A DNA stretch of 32,718 bases. It comes from Mycobacterium persicum. Lineage in GTDB: Bacteria; Actinomycetota; Actinomycetes; Mycobacteriales; Mycobacteriaceae. A program made the translations under genes and the position numbers. Location: positions 1-32,718 of the forward strand of contig NZ_MVIF01000069.1 of the NCBI RefSeq assembly GCF_002086675.1, read 5' to 3'. How positions within the stretch are numbered: position 1 is the first letter of the stretch; each line of letters opens with the position of its first letter. This document shows, one piece after another, positions 18,249 through 27,431 of the stretch. The notes beneath the pieces are model-generated. The model saw only the letters and a list, made by a program, of their open reading frames with translations, was not told where the DNA came from and did not search any database.

Positions 18249-18272
18249 GGAACCGCTAGGCACCGCAAGGTT
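18249..18272 (+). promoter_or_regulatory. Candidate SigE/SigH-type promoter for clpC1
   Basis: GGAAC (18249-18253) is followed after 16 bases by GTT (18270-18272), fitting the GGAAC-N16-18-GTT arrangement of mycobacterial extracytoplasmic-function sigma factors SigE and SigH. The base before GTT is G rather than the favoured C. The 301-bp gap 18079-18379 thus holds the lsr2 terminator, a ClgR-like box and two promoter candidates. Confidence 0.35.
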
Positions 18273-18379
18273 ATGAACCCTGGCGGGCCGACCATTACAG
18301 TGGACAGCAGGTACGCGGGGCCGAGCCGGACCGGTTCGGGGCCGACCAAAGTACCGATGAGGAGAGCAGGTAACCGCCG

Positions 18380-20926
<2,547 letters not shown>

Positions 20927-20951
20927 TAGCGGGCGGTAGACAACTGAGCGA

Positions 20952-20991
20952 TCCTGCCGAGGCATGCCCACTCCTGGGCGCCTCGGCAGGA
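20952..20991 (+). terminator. Strong terminator after clpC1
   Basis: A 12-bp perfect outer stem (TCCTGCCGAGGC at 20952-20963 with its complement at 20980-20991) encloses an inner GCCCA/TGGGC stem. It begins 25 bp after the clpC1 stop and precedes the riboswitch-controlled cbtBA unit. Confidence 0.85.
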
Positions 20992-21036
20992 CCGTTTGGT
21001 ATTACCTGAGCGTCGACCGGCAACGCTTGAGCGGTT

Positions 21037-21042
21037 TACACT
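21037..21042 (+). promoter_or_regulatory. Candidate promoter (-10) for the cbtBA transcript
   Basis: TACACT fits the -10 consensus; TCGACC lies 18 bp upstream as a weak -35. The predicted start near 21049 would place the whole cobalamin riboswitch in the 5' leader. Confidence 0.45.
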
Positions 21043-21048
21043 GACCGG

Positions 21049-21150
21049 TATCGACGACGGCAACGGAATCTGGTGAGAGTCCAGAACGGTCGCGCCACTG
21101 TACACAGTCAGACCCGTTGCCCGTCACCAGCATCTACGTGGGACGCGAGA
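21049..21150 (+). promoter_or_regulatory. Cobalamin (B12) riboswitch controlling cbtB-cbtA
   Basis: The leader contains the hallmarks of the cobalamin aptamer. GGAATCTGGTGAGAGTCC is at 21065-21082, followed by GAACGGTCGCGCCACTGT, which contains the B12 box GCCACTG. A downstream CAGTCAGA-CCCGTTG segment pairs with the CAACGG upstream. The CbtB GTG start lies about 35 nt after this core. Riboswitches of this class normally repress when adenosylcobalamin is abundant, so the predicted cobalt transporter is expected when B12 is scarce. The exact 3' boundary and the expression platform cannot be fixed by eye. Confidence 0.9.
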
Positions 21151-21170
21151 TCCCCAGAAGGAGTCGACCC

Positions 21171-21380
21171 GTGGCTAATTCCCAGGCAACCCCCGCTCGG
21201 CCGGTTCATGTGTCGGCGGTGAGTGCCGCGCTGTGGTTGGCCGCCACCGCCGTCCTGGCGCTGTTGGTCATCGATTTTGTCGCCTTCGACCAGGGCGCGG
21301 TGTCACTGTTCGGTGGCGACACGCACGTGCACGAATTCTTCCACGACGCAAGGCATCTGCTCGGCTTCCCCTGCCACTGA
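21171..21380 (+). CDS. cbtB: CbtB, small subunit of predicted cobalt transporter
   Basis: 69-residue protein with one transmembrane helix (about 15-40). The C-terminus is His-rich: H52, H54, H58, H62, C68 and H69, including HEFFHDARHLLGFPCH, the CbtB signature and probable cobalt-binding site. The GTG at 21171 follows AAGGAG by six bases. An in-frame start at 21117 lies inside the riboswitch and was rejected. It precedes cbtA by 19 bp. CbtAB is predicted to move cobalt for cobalamin synthesis; the riboswitch upstream supports this link. Confidence 0.92.
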   Translation: MANSQATPARPVHVSAVSAALWLAATAVLALLVIDFVAFDQGAVSLFGGDTHVHEFFHDARHLLGFPCH

Positions 21381-21399
21381 GCCACCCAGGGCTGACATT

Positions 21400-22191
21400 A
21401 TGGAGAAGCGTCTGATAGCGCGCGGACTCCTGGCCGGCGCGGTGGGCGCCGTGCTGGCGTTTGCGTTCGCTCGTGTGTTTGCCGAGCCGGTCATCGGCCG
21501 CGCAATCGACTACGAGGACGGCCGCACCGAAGCGGCGCACGCTCAGGGCGTGCACGAGCACGGTGTCGAATTGTTCAGCCGCGGCGTGCAGGGCACCGCC
21601 GGATTGGGTTTCGGTGTCCTGTTTTTCGGCGTCGCCCTGGGTGCGTTGTTCGCCGTGCTGTTCTGCGTTGCCCACTCTCGGACCAGAAACGTTGGACCGC
21701 AAAGGCTTTCGATTCGTCTAGCAGCCGGTGCCGGCACCGCGGTGTACCTAGTGCCCTTTCTGAAATATCCGCCCAACCCACCGGCCGTGGGTCAGGCGGA
21801 CACGATCGGATCGCGCACCCTGTGGTACCTGGTCATGGTGGTGGCGTCGGTGGCGCTTGCACTGGGCGCCGTGTGGCTGGGCGGCCGGCTGGCTCCGCGA
21901 GTGGGTGCGTGGAACGCCGGACTATCGGCCGTTGGTGCCTATATCGTCGCGAGTGCGGTGGTCATGTCGGTGTTGCCGACAGTCGACGAAACACCGAGGC
22001 CGATGCGCGACGCTGCCGGAACGATCATCTATCCCGGATTCCCGGCCGATGTCCTCTACGAATTCAGGCTGGCGTCGCTGGGCACCCAGATGGTGCTGTG
22101 GGCGACCATCGGGGTGGTCTTTTCGACGCTGGCGCGCCGGCTGCTGGATACGACGGCCGCGACGGGACGGGCGGCGAGCATCGCGACGTGA
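21400..22191 (+). CDS. cbtA: CbtA, predicted cobalt transporter membrane subunit
   Basis: 263-residue integral membrane protein with five or six predicted helices (about 8-28, 66-92, 104-124, 140-162, 172-192 and 220-240). Family features visible are AFARVFAEPVIGRAI after helix 1, the periplasmic EHGVELFSRGVQG segment, and VYLVPFLKYPPNPPAVG in the middle. ATG 21400 gives the remembered family N-terminus; a longer in-frame version starting inside cbtB was rejected. It is part of the riboswitch-controlled transcript and is followed after seven bases by a histidine phosphatase gene. Transport of cobalt is a family prediction by genomic context rather than sequence proof. Confidence 0.92.
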   Translation: MEKRLIARGLLAGAVGAVLAFAFARVFAEPVIGRAIDYEDGRTEAAHAQGVHEHGVELFSRGVQGTAGLGFGVLFFGVALGALFAVLFCVAHSRTRNVGPQRLSIRLAAGAGTAVYLVPFLKYPPNPPAVGQADTIGSRTLWYLVMVVASVALALGAVWLGGRLAPRVGAWNAGLSAVGAYIVASAVVMSVLPTVDETPRPMRDAAGTIIYPGFPADVLYEFRLASLGTQMVLWATIGVVFSTLARRLLDTTAATGRAASIAT

Positions 22192-22198
22192 CCCGCCA

Positions 22199-22741
22199 GT
22201 GAGCCAGGTCATCAGGCTGACGTTGGTGTCGCACGCGATGACCGATGCCATGGCGGTCGGCCGGTTTCCGGCCGACGAGCCGCTCAACGACACCGGCCGT
22301 CGCCAGGCAGAAACCGCGGGGCGCCCCGACATCCGGTGTGGCGTTACCCAACTGGTCGCACCCGAGCGGCGGACCCGGCAAACGGCTCACCTGTTGGGAC
22401 TGCGGGCCGCGACGGAGCCGCAACTGGCCGACCTCGATTGCGGATGCTGGCGCGGCACCGGTCTCGAGTACGTTGACAACCATCAGCTTCAGGCGTGGCT
22501 GACCGAACCCGCCGAGGCACCGCACGGCGGTGAGTCCATCGTCGACCTGATCGACCGGGTGGCGGGATGGCTGGCGTCGCTGGCCGGCAACACCGTGGCG
22601 GTGACCCATCCGGCGGTAATCCGGGCGGCGATCCTGGTGGCGCTTGACAGTCCACCGAAATCCTTCTGGCGTATCGACATTGCGCCGGTCAGTCGAACCG
22701 TCATGCATTACCGCGGGCATCGCTGGACGCTGCGGCTATAG
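22199..22741 (+). CDS. Histidine phosphatase superfamily protein with altered RHG motif
   Basis: 180-residue histidine phosphatase-fold protein. The catalytic His is kept at H12, but the usual R-H-G reads S11-H12-A13 (LVSHAMTDA). The second Arg (R58 in APERRTRQTA), the acid E112 (GGES) and the second His H137 (VTHPAV) are present. The loss of the first active-site Arg suggests reduced or altered phosphatase activity. The GTG start lies eight bases after the cbtA stop, so it is co-transcribed with cbtBA under B12 control; a role in cobamide metabolism is possible (alpha-ribazole phosphatase CobC belongs to the same superfamily) but not shown. It converges on lpqF with a four-base gap. Confidence 0.85.
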   Translation: MSQVIRLTLVSHAMTDAMAVGRFPADEPLNDTGRRQAETAGRPDIRCGVTQLVAPERRTRQTAHLLGLRAATEPQLADLDCGCWRGTGLEYVDNHQLQAWLTEPAEAPHGGESIVDLIDRVAGWLASLAGNTVAVTHPAVIRAAILVALDSPPKSFWRIDIAPVSRTVMHYRGHRWTLRL

Positions 22742-22745
22742 CGAC

Positions 22746-24110
22746 CTATCGCGGACCCACCAATGCGAAGACCTGCTTGGCAACCTGCAGCATCCATCCG
22801 GTCACCGTCGGCCCGTGATCACGGGGCCAGTTCAGCTGAAAGCTCACCACCCATGCCTGGCCGGTCCTGTCCTCGGCATACCAGCTGAAGGTCAGGTCCC
22901 CTGGCAGCCCGCCGGCCTTCGCGCCGATGTAAGGCCAATCGTTGCGGTCCAGCTGGATACCTGGAACAGCGGACAGGATCTGCCGGACCGGCGCGGCCGG
23001 GCCAACCGCATTGGCCTGCAAAGCCAGGTGCACCCGGCAAATGTCCTCCGCGCTTCCGTACCACTCCGCGCCGTACGTGGAGGCCGGAGTGTGGGCACGC
23101 ATCGGATCAGGTTGGTAGGGCGTCGCATTCGCCTGCTGCAGTAACTGAGCGCGGACCTGCTGGGATGCGTGTTTCCATTGGTCGCGCACATCCGGTTGAC
23201 CCCAGCCGACGGAGAACAGCTCGTACATCGTGGGAAACGGTGTCATGCTGGCCGGATCGTGATGGCCGGCGGTGGCCAGCGCCTCCTCGATAGCGTGAGT
23301 GCCCAGCCTCTCGATCAGCAAGTCGGTGGCCATGTTGTCGCTGGTGGCGATCATCTTCTCGGCGGCGGTGCGAACCGAAACATTCGCCCCGGGCGGCAGT
23401 TCCAGGCCCGACGAACCCACCGCTTTGCTCTTGGCGGTCACGGTGAGCAGTTCGTCCCAGGACACCGTGCCGTCCTTCACCGCGTCAGCCAGGGCGTGCA
23501 ACACGTACAACTTGAAAATCGAAGCAAGCGGCAAGGATTCGCGGGTATTGGTGCCCGCTACCGGGTCGCAGTTGCCGTTGGTCACCTTCGCGACTTGGTA
23601 GGAATAGCGGGCGCCGGTTCGGCTCAACACGGCGTCGACGTCGCGCCACGAGCTGACCGACGGTGGCTGGGTCTCGAGATCGAACCGATCGACCTGGCCC
23701 TGGTCGTCGGTATGGATCCGAATGTCTTGCCGCGCACCGTAAGACGAAATGAGATGCAGCGTGGCCACGCTGGCGCCGATGGCTACGCCTTCGACGGTGA
23801 ACGGGCGGTCCCACCACAGCTCTTCCATGGTGTGCTCGACGGAGCCGATTTGCCCGGGCGTCGCCAGGGTGCCGACGCCCACCGGCCCGATCGGCCAATC
23901 CGAGTTGAGCATGTCCACCGTCTGCTGGGCACGCAGGCCGGGTGGTGTTCTGGTGTCGATGCGGCGCCCCGGATCGGCTGCGTTGGCGGTTGGCGTGGGC
24001 GAGTGTGCGCAACCGGGAGCCAGGGCGACCACTAATGCGGCGGCGGCGCCTAACGCCCTTGCACGGGGCGGCAGCGCCGGCCGGCTACTTCGTTTCGCCA
24101 GTCCCGGCAA
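22746..24110 (-). CDS. lpqF: Lipoprotein LpqF, serine beta-lactamase/DD-peptidase fold
   Basis: 454 residues from the chosen TTG start. A positively charged N-terminus and hydrophobic stretch lead to the lipobox LAPGC (C34), so it is a secreted lipoprotein. The C-terminal domain has the class A beta-lactamase fold motifs: S197-I-F-K200 (SxxK), S257-D-N259 (SDN) and K398-A-G400, where KTG or KSG is usual. It resembles Rv3593. The start is uncertain: no ATG or GTG in frame sits sensibly near the signal peptide. The longer frame from 24224 adds 38 Arg/Pro residues that overlap mhuD and hide the signal peptide. It overlaps the mhuD end by 26 bp, indicating co-transcription. The substrate is unknown; the altered third motif argues against efficient beta-lactam hydrolysis. 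Confidence 0.85.
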   Translation of the reverse strand: MPGLAKRSSRPALPPRARALGAAAALVVALAPGCAHSPTPTANAADPGRRIDTRTPPGLRAQQTVDMLNSDWPIGPVGVGTLATPGQIGSVEHTMEELWWDRPFTVEGVAIGASVATLHLISSYGARQDIRIHTDDQGQVDRFDLETQPPSVSSWRDVDAVLSRTGARYSYQVAKVTNGNCDPVAGTNTRESLPLASIFKLYVLHALADAVKDGTVSWDELLTVTAKSKAVGSSGLELPPGANVSVRTAAEKMIATSDNMATDLLIERLGTHAIEEALATAGHHDPASMTPFPTMYELFSVGWGQPDVRDQWKHASQQVRAQLLQQANATPYQPDPMRAHTPASTYGAEWYGSAEDICRVHLALQANAVGPAAPVRQILSAVPGIQLDRNDWPYIGAKAGGLPGDLTFSWYAEDRTGQAWVVSFQLNWPRDHGPTVTGWMLQVAKQVFALVGPR

Positions 24111-24402
24111 CGTCGAGCACAACCTCGAATTCCAGGAGCGAAGCACCGGTCGCCACGGGGTTGGCCCGGTGGCCGGCGTGGGCCTCTTTGGCCGGCCCGT
24201 TCGCCCAGGCCTGGAATGCTTCATCGGACTCCCAGTGTGTCACCACGAAGTAGCGGTCTTCGCCCTTGACCGGTCGCAGCAACTGAAAGCCGAGGAAACC
24301 GGGAGAATTCTCCACCGCATGCGCACGGTGGGCGAAACGCTTCTCCAGTTCGGGGCCAGCGTCGGCAGGCACCTCGATTGCGTTGATCTTCACCACTGGC
24401 AT
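24085..24402 (-). CDS. mhuD: Heme-degrading monooxygenase MhuD
   Basis: 105-residue antibiotic-biosynthesis-monooxygenase fold protein that cleaves heme to mycobilin and iron. The residues known to matter in M. tuberculosis MhuD (Rv3592) are all present: N7, W66 and the heme ligand H75 (KEAHAGHRANP). Only scattered substitutions distinguish it from the remembered sequence. Its ATG is 14 bp from the start of the divergent alpha/beta hydrolase gene, so the promoters of the two genes must overlap the opposite coding sequences or be leaderless. It precedes and overlaps lpqF. Confidence 0.96.
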   Translation of the reverse strand: MPVVKINAIEVPADAGPELEKRFAHRAHAVENSPGFLGFQLLRPVKGEDRYFVVTHWESDEAFQAWANGPAKEAHAGHRANPVATGASLLEFEVVLDVAGTGETK

Positions 24403-24416
24403 GTCGCTAGGCTACC

Positions 24417-25193
24417 GTGCCCGCCATGCCGACCGATCTGCTGACCCATCGCGGCGGGCAAGGCGAACCGCTGGTCCTGGTACACGGGTTGATGGGCCGG
24501 GGTAGCACGTGGTCGCGGCAGCTGCCGTGGCTGACCCGGTTGGGCAGTGTCTATACCTACGACGCGCCGTGGCACCGGGGCCGTGACGTCGACGATCCGT
24601 ACCCGATCAGCACCGAACGCTTCGTGGCCGACCTGGTTGACGCGGTTGCTCCGCTGGGCGTGCCTGCGCGCCTGGTCGGGCATTCGATGGGTGCTTTGCA
24701 TTCGTGGTGTTTGGCCGCGCAGCGTCCCGATTTGGTGGCGGCGTTGGTGGTCGAGGACATGGCACCGGACTTCGTTGGCCGCACCACCGGTCCATGGGAG
24801 CCGTGGCTACATGCGCTTCCCGTCGAATTCGCCTCTGCAGAACAGGTTTTCGCCGAGTTCGGCCCGGTCGCCGGTCAATACTTCCTGGAGGCCTTCGACC
24901 GCACCGCCACCGGTTGGCGGCTGCACGGAAATACCTCACGGTGGATCGAGATCGCCGCCGAGTGGGGCACCCGCGACTACTGGGCGCAGTGGCGGGCGGT
25001 CCGGGCCCCAGCACTGCTGATCGAGGCCGGCAACTCGGTCACGCCGCCGGGGCAGATGCGCGAAATGGCTGAAAGGGACTGTCCAACAACGTATCTGCGA
25101 GTCCCAGAAGCGGGTCATCTGGTCCACGATGAAGCGCCGCTGGTGTATCGCCACGCGGTCGAATCCTTTTTCGCCGACATCGGGGCCGGCTGA
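24417..25193 (+). CDS. Alpha/beta hydrolase (Rv3591c-like)
   Basis: 258-residue alpha/beta hydrolase. The oxyanion loop HGLMG is at 23-27, the nucleophile elbow GHSMG at 88-92 (S90), and the catalytic His is H234 (PEAGHLVHDE); an acidic partner should lie in the LLIEAGNS region. The start is GTG 24417 or ATG 24426 (MPTDLLTH); neither has a Shine-Dalgarno sequence. A Rv3591c-type hydrolase is also divergent from mhuD in M. tuberculosis, so this arrangement is conserved. The substrate is unknown. Confidence 0.9.
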   Translation: MPAMPTDLLTHRGGQGEPLVLVHGLMGRGSTWSRQLPWLTRLGSVYTYDAPWHRGRDVDDPYPISTERFVADLVDAVAPLGVPARLVGHSMGALHSWCLAAQRPDLVAALVVEDMAPDFVGRTTGPWEPWLHALPVEFASAEQVFAEFGPVAGQYFLEAFDRTATGWRLHGNTSRWIEIAAEWGTRDYWAQWRAVRAPALLIEAGNSVTPPGQMREMAERDCPTTYLRVPEAGHLVHDEAPLVYRHAVESFFADIGAG

Positions 25194-25315
25194 GCCGACT
25201 CCCTGCAAACCTCAACGGAAACTCGGCCGGCGCCCGCCCCGTGACGACCGTCGCCGTTACCCATCCGGGGCTTGGGTACCGGAGCCGCTAAACCCGATGG
25301 TCAATTAACGAAGTG

Positions 25316-25344
25316 GTTTACGCGAATCTCAAAAGTCCTATAAT
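25316..25344 (+). promoter_or_regulatory. Consensus promoter for a leaderless regulator gene
   Basis: The -10 is a perfect TATAAT (25339-25344), rare in this GC-rich DNA, with GTTTAC (25316-25321) 17 bp upstream. Six bases separate the -10 from the ATG at 25351, which predicts transcription starting at the initiation codon. Confidence 0.7.
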
Positions 25345-25350
25345 GAGGGA

Positions 25351-25674
25351 ATGGACGCTGCCGAAAAGCGGAGCGCGGCCGCCCAACCTGCTGTCGAAGC
25401 TCCCGACCGAACCTGGACCTTCCTGACGAACCATGCCCATGTGTTGCTGTGCGTGTCGACCGGCGAGCCCCTGACAGCTCGCGAGCTGGCGCTGCGAATC
25501 GGCATCACCGAGCGTTCCGTGCAGGCGATATTGACCGACCTGACCGAGGAGGGCTACCTCATCAAGTCCAAGGTTGGTCGTCGCAACGTGTACGAGCTCA
25601 ATCCGCAGGGTCGGCTACGCCACCCACTCGAAGCCAGCCATACCGTGGGTGAGCTCGTTACGGCCTTGTCCTGA
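25351..25674 (+). CDS. Winged-helix (ArsR/MarR-like) transcriptional regulator
   Basis: 107-residue protein with a single winged helix-turn-helix. A helix around TWTFLTNHAHVLLCV leads to the recognition region LTARELALRIGITERSVQ (about 43-60), then ILTDLTEEGYLIKSKVGRRNVYELN, a typical wing. No metal-binding Cys/His cluster or ligand domain is visible. It has a strong leaderless promoter and is therefore likely well expressed and possibly autoregulated. It is convergent with the unknown 242-residue gene; its targets cannot be told from the sequence. Confidence 0.85.
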   Translation: MDAAEKRSAAAQPAVEAPDRTWTFLTNHAHVLLCVSTGEPLTARELALRIGITERSVQAILTDLTEEGYLIKSKVGRRNVYELNPQGRLRHPLEASHTVGELVTALS

Positions 25675-25717
25675 ACTGAACGCCCTGGCATGGCCGGTTG
25701 GCCGCCGCGCCGGTCCG

Positions 25718-26446
25718 TCATGCCGACGTCCGAGCGAGCTGGTGCCGCCCTGCCCGCTTGGGCAGGGGTAGCCCGGCCAGACGGCGCCATGACTGGATCG
25801 CCTCGGAGGTGACGTGGGCGTATCCGATTGGCGAGTCAATCCCGGTACCGAGCATGTGGGCGCGCAGGGCGCTGCCGGTGATGGCGTCCAGTGTCGCCAC
25901 GCGGCGACCTGCGACCAGCTCGGTCGACTGGTGTGCCGCCTGCAGGGCATAGAACCCGGCGGGATTCGACGCGGGGACGAAGGCATTGGCTTCGCCCATC
26001 GCAATGTCGTACGCGGTATGCCAACGGGTGAGCGACGGCATAGTGCCGCGCGCAACGCGTCGGTGCAGTTCGGCGATATCGGCGATCGCCTTGATCGTGG
26101 TGATTCTGGCGTATCGGACGAGTCCCCAGGTCGGGCTGGTCAACAGCTCGGCCACCCAGCCGTGGACGACCCGGCGGGAAACCCCGGCGGTTCCCACCGT
26201 CTGCCAGCCCAGGTCGAGGGCGATGATGCTGTTTTCGGGCGTCAGGTAACCGCCTGGACCGGCCAGCAGGTCATTGCACGATTGGACGAATGCGGCCAAC
26301 GGGCGGGCCGAACACGCAGGATAGTCGGTGATCTTCGAGTCGCCATTGATGTAGGAGATGACGTTCATGGCGCAGCCGGCGCCCGTCCCCGGCTGGTGAG
26401 GGCCTTTGGCCAACCTCAACGGGTTGGTGATGCGGTCGAGATCCAT
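25718..26446 (-). CDS. Conserved hypothetical protein, function unknown
   Basis: 242-residue soluble protein with no signal peptide or membrane helix. Near the N-terminus it has a conserved-looking block: CAMNVISYINGD (C25), DYPACSARPLAAFVQSCNDLL (C45, C57). A mainly helical remainder includes YDIAMGEANAFVP and ends in a basic tail. I recall similar C-M-x-x-V-S-Y/W-x-x-G-E/D...D-x-P-x-C blocks in unannotated actinobacterial proteins, but cannot verify this. The start is well supported by GGAGGAAGG seven bases upstream and a good promoter. The gene is flanked by a terminator on its upstream side, so it is its own transcription unit and not part of the dab operon. No function is proposed. Confidence 0.8.
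   Translation of the reverse strand: MDLDRITNPLRLAKGPHQPGTGAGCAMNVISYINGDSKITDYPACSARPLAAFVQSCNDLLAGPGGYLTPENSIIALDLGWQTVGTAGVSRRVVHGWVAELLTSPTWGLVRYARITTIKAIADIAELHRRVARGTMPSLTRWHTAYDIAMGEANAFVPASNPAGFYALQAAHQSTELVAGRRVATLDAITGSALRAHMLGTGIDSPIGYAHVTSEAIQSWRRLAGLPLPKRAGRHQLARTSA
25748..25767 (+). terminator. Possible terminator for the regulator gene
   Basis: A perfect 8-bp stem (CCCTGCCC / GGGCAGGG) with a four-base loop lies 73 bp after the regulator stop, inside the 3' end of the convergent gene. No T tract follows. Confidence 0.35.
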
Positions 26447-26485
26447 GTGCCCTTCCTCCGGCGTTCGCCACTCCCTAATGCGAAA

Positions 26486-26513
26486 GGTATATAGCCGAAG
26501 CGTTTTTCATCAA
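26486..26513 (-). promoter_or_regulatory. SigA-like promoter of the 242-residue unknown gene
   Basis: On the minus strand TTGATG (26508-26513) and TATACC (26486-26491) are separated by 16 bp, about 40 bp before the ATG. The surrounding 305-bp gap (26447-26751) holds this promoter and, at its far end, the terminator of the carbonic anhydrase-like gene; the middle shows nothing else. Confidence 0.55.
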
Positions 26514-26703
26514 TGGAAGTTCATATGAGTTTGCTATGAGTGGGGACGTGGGAGGCCGGTAAGACGGGCCGTCGCCACCGGTGCTCATGGCCTGCTCAGC
26601 TCGGCGGTGAAGGTGCCGGGACTGATCGGTCGGCGAACGCCGGCGCCCCCCGCCCCGGCATAGTTGCCGGTTCGCAACCTGGTCTACCGCAACTCACCGG
26701 CGA

Positions 26704-26745
26704 GGGTGCTGGCCCGGCCGCGAACTCGCGGTCGGGCCAGCACCC
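26704..26745 (-). terminator. Terminator of the dab operon
   Basis: GGGTGCTGGCCCG (26704-26716) pairs perfectly with CGGGCCAGCACCC (26733-26745). An inner CCGCG/CGCGG stem lies around an AACT loop, with single unpaired bases between the stems. It lies six bases beyond the stop of the carbonic anhydrase-like gene, so it closes the operon. Confidence 0.85.
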
Positions 26746-26751
26746 CACGGG

Positions 26752-27366
26752 TTAGACGCACTCCAACAACGCCGAGTCGCTCTCGTCGATGTCGCCGAAC
26801 GTCGCGCAGGCGCGCAGCCCGCCGTCTTGGGCATTGCTGACCAAGCACACGATCGCCGCCTGTCCGCTGTCCACGGCCTTGGCGATCACCGCCGACTTGT
26901 GCAGCAGCGAGACACCGGTGTGCACCACGTGGGCGGCCGACAGCTCGTCGGCACTGCTGATGTTGGCGTCCTGGCGGGCGAGCGAAGATATCGCCTGCTC
27001 GACAACCGCGCGAGCCGCGCCCTCCGGAATGGTGACGTTGTTCCAGGCCGCTAGCGCGGTCTCCATGGCGGCGCAGTGTTCATGGCCGAGAATGACGATC
27101 AGCGGTGTCTTGAGGGTGCCGACCGCGTACTCGACGGTGGCCAGCACGCCGGTGTCGATAACGTGTCCCCAGGTGCTGATGTCGATGAGTGAGCCCCAGC
27201 TTTGACCGAGCACCACCTCGCTCGCCGTGTCGGCGTCTGCGCAGCGGAAGACCACTGCGATGGGTGAGTGGTCGTTGGCGCCGGCCTTCTGCTTCGACCG
27301 CAGGGTGGTGTAGAAACGTTGGTTTCCGGCTTGCAGGCGCTGCCAGGCGATTGACGGGTTGGACAT
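26752..27366 (-). CDS. Beta-carbonic anhydrase-like protein lacking the Asp-Arg dyad
   Basis: 204-residue beta-carbonic anhydrase homologue. The three zinc ligands of the family are present as C42, H95 and C98 (LGHEHCAAM). The usual C-x-D-S-R motif reads C42-A-D44-A-D46, so the catalytic dyad Arg is replaced by Asp. The region that normally contains R-T/N-A-G reads DISTWGHVID, also without Arg. It resembles M. tuberculosis CanB in overall layout (WxxLxxGNxRF start, GHVID..VLxxxEYAV), but with a divergent active site. A ribosome binding site AGAAAGGA precedes the ATG. It is the last gene of the dab operon, after a 10-bp tandem repeat. It may be inactive, regulatory, or use a variant mechanism; these are inferences. 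Confidence 0.88.
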   Translation of the reverse strand: MSNPSIAWQRLQAGNQRFYTTLRSKQKAGANDHSPIAVVFRCADADTASEVVLGQSWGSLIDISTWGHVIDTGVLATVEYAVGTLKTPLIVILGHEHCAAMETALAAWNNVTIPEGAARAVVEQAISSLARQDANISSADELSAAHVVHTGVSLLHKSAVIAKAVDSGQAAIVCLVSNAQDGGLRACATFGDIDESDSALLECV

Positions 27367-27380
27367 GATGGTTCCTTTCT

Positions 27381-27431
27381 TGTGGGGTCTTGTGGGGTCT
27401 TGTGGGGTCTTGGTGGGGTCTTGTTGGGTCT
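27381..27431. repeat. 10-bp tandem repeat between PII-like and carbonic anhydrase-like genes
   Basis: TGTGGGGTCT occurs three times exactly (27381-27410), then as an 11-bp variant with one extra G (27411-27421) and a diverged unit (27422-27431). It fills nearly all of the 63-bp gap between the two genes and abuts the ribosome binding site of the downstream one. On the minus-strand mRNA it is a C-rich, unstructured CCCCACAAGA array. Confidence 0.92.

Noticed and set aside
26540..26755. Plus-strand 71-codon frame in the gap before the carbonic anhydrase-like gene
   Set aside because: It runs through the terminator hairpin, has no ribosome binding site and is low in complexity.
27381..27431. 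CRISPR-like array
   Set aside because: The units are directly adjacent 10-mers with no spacers and no cas genes nearby.
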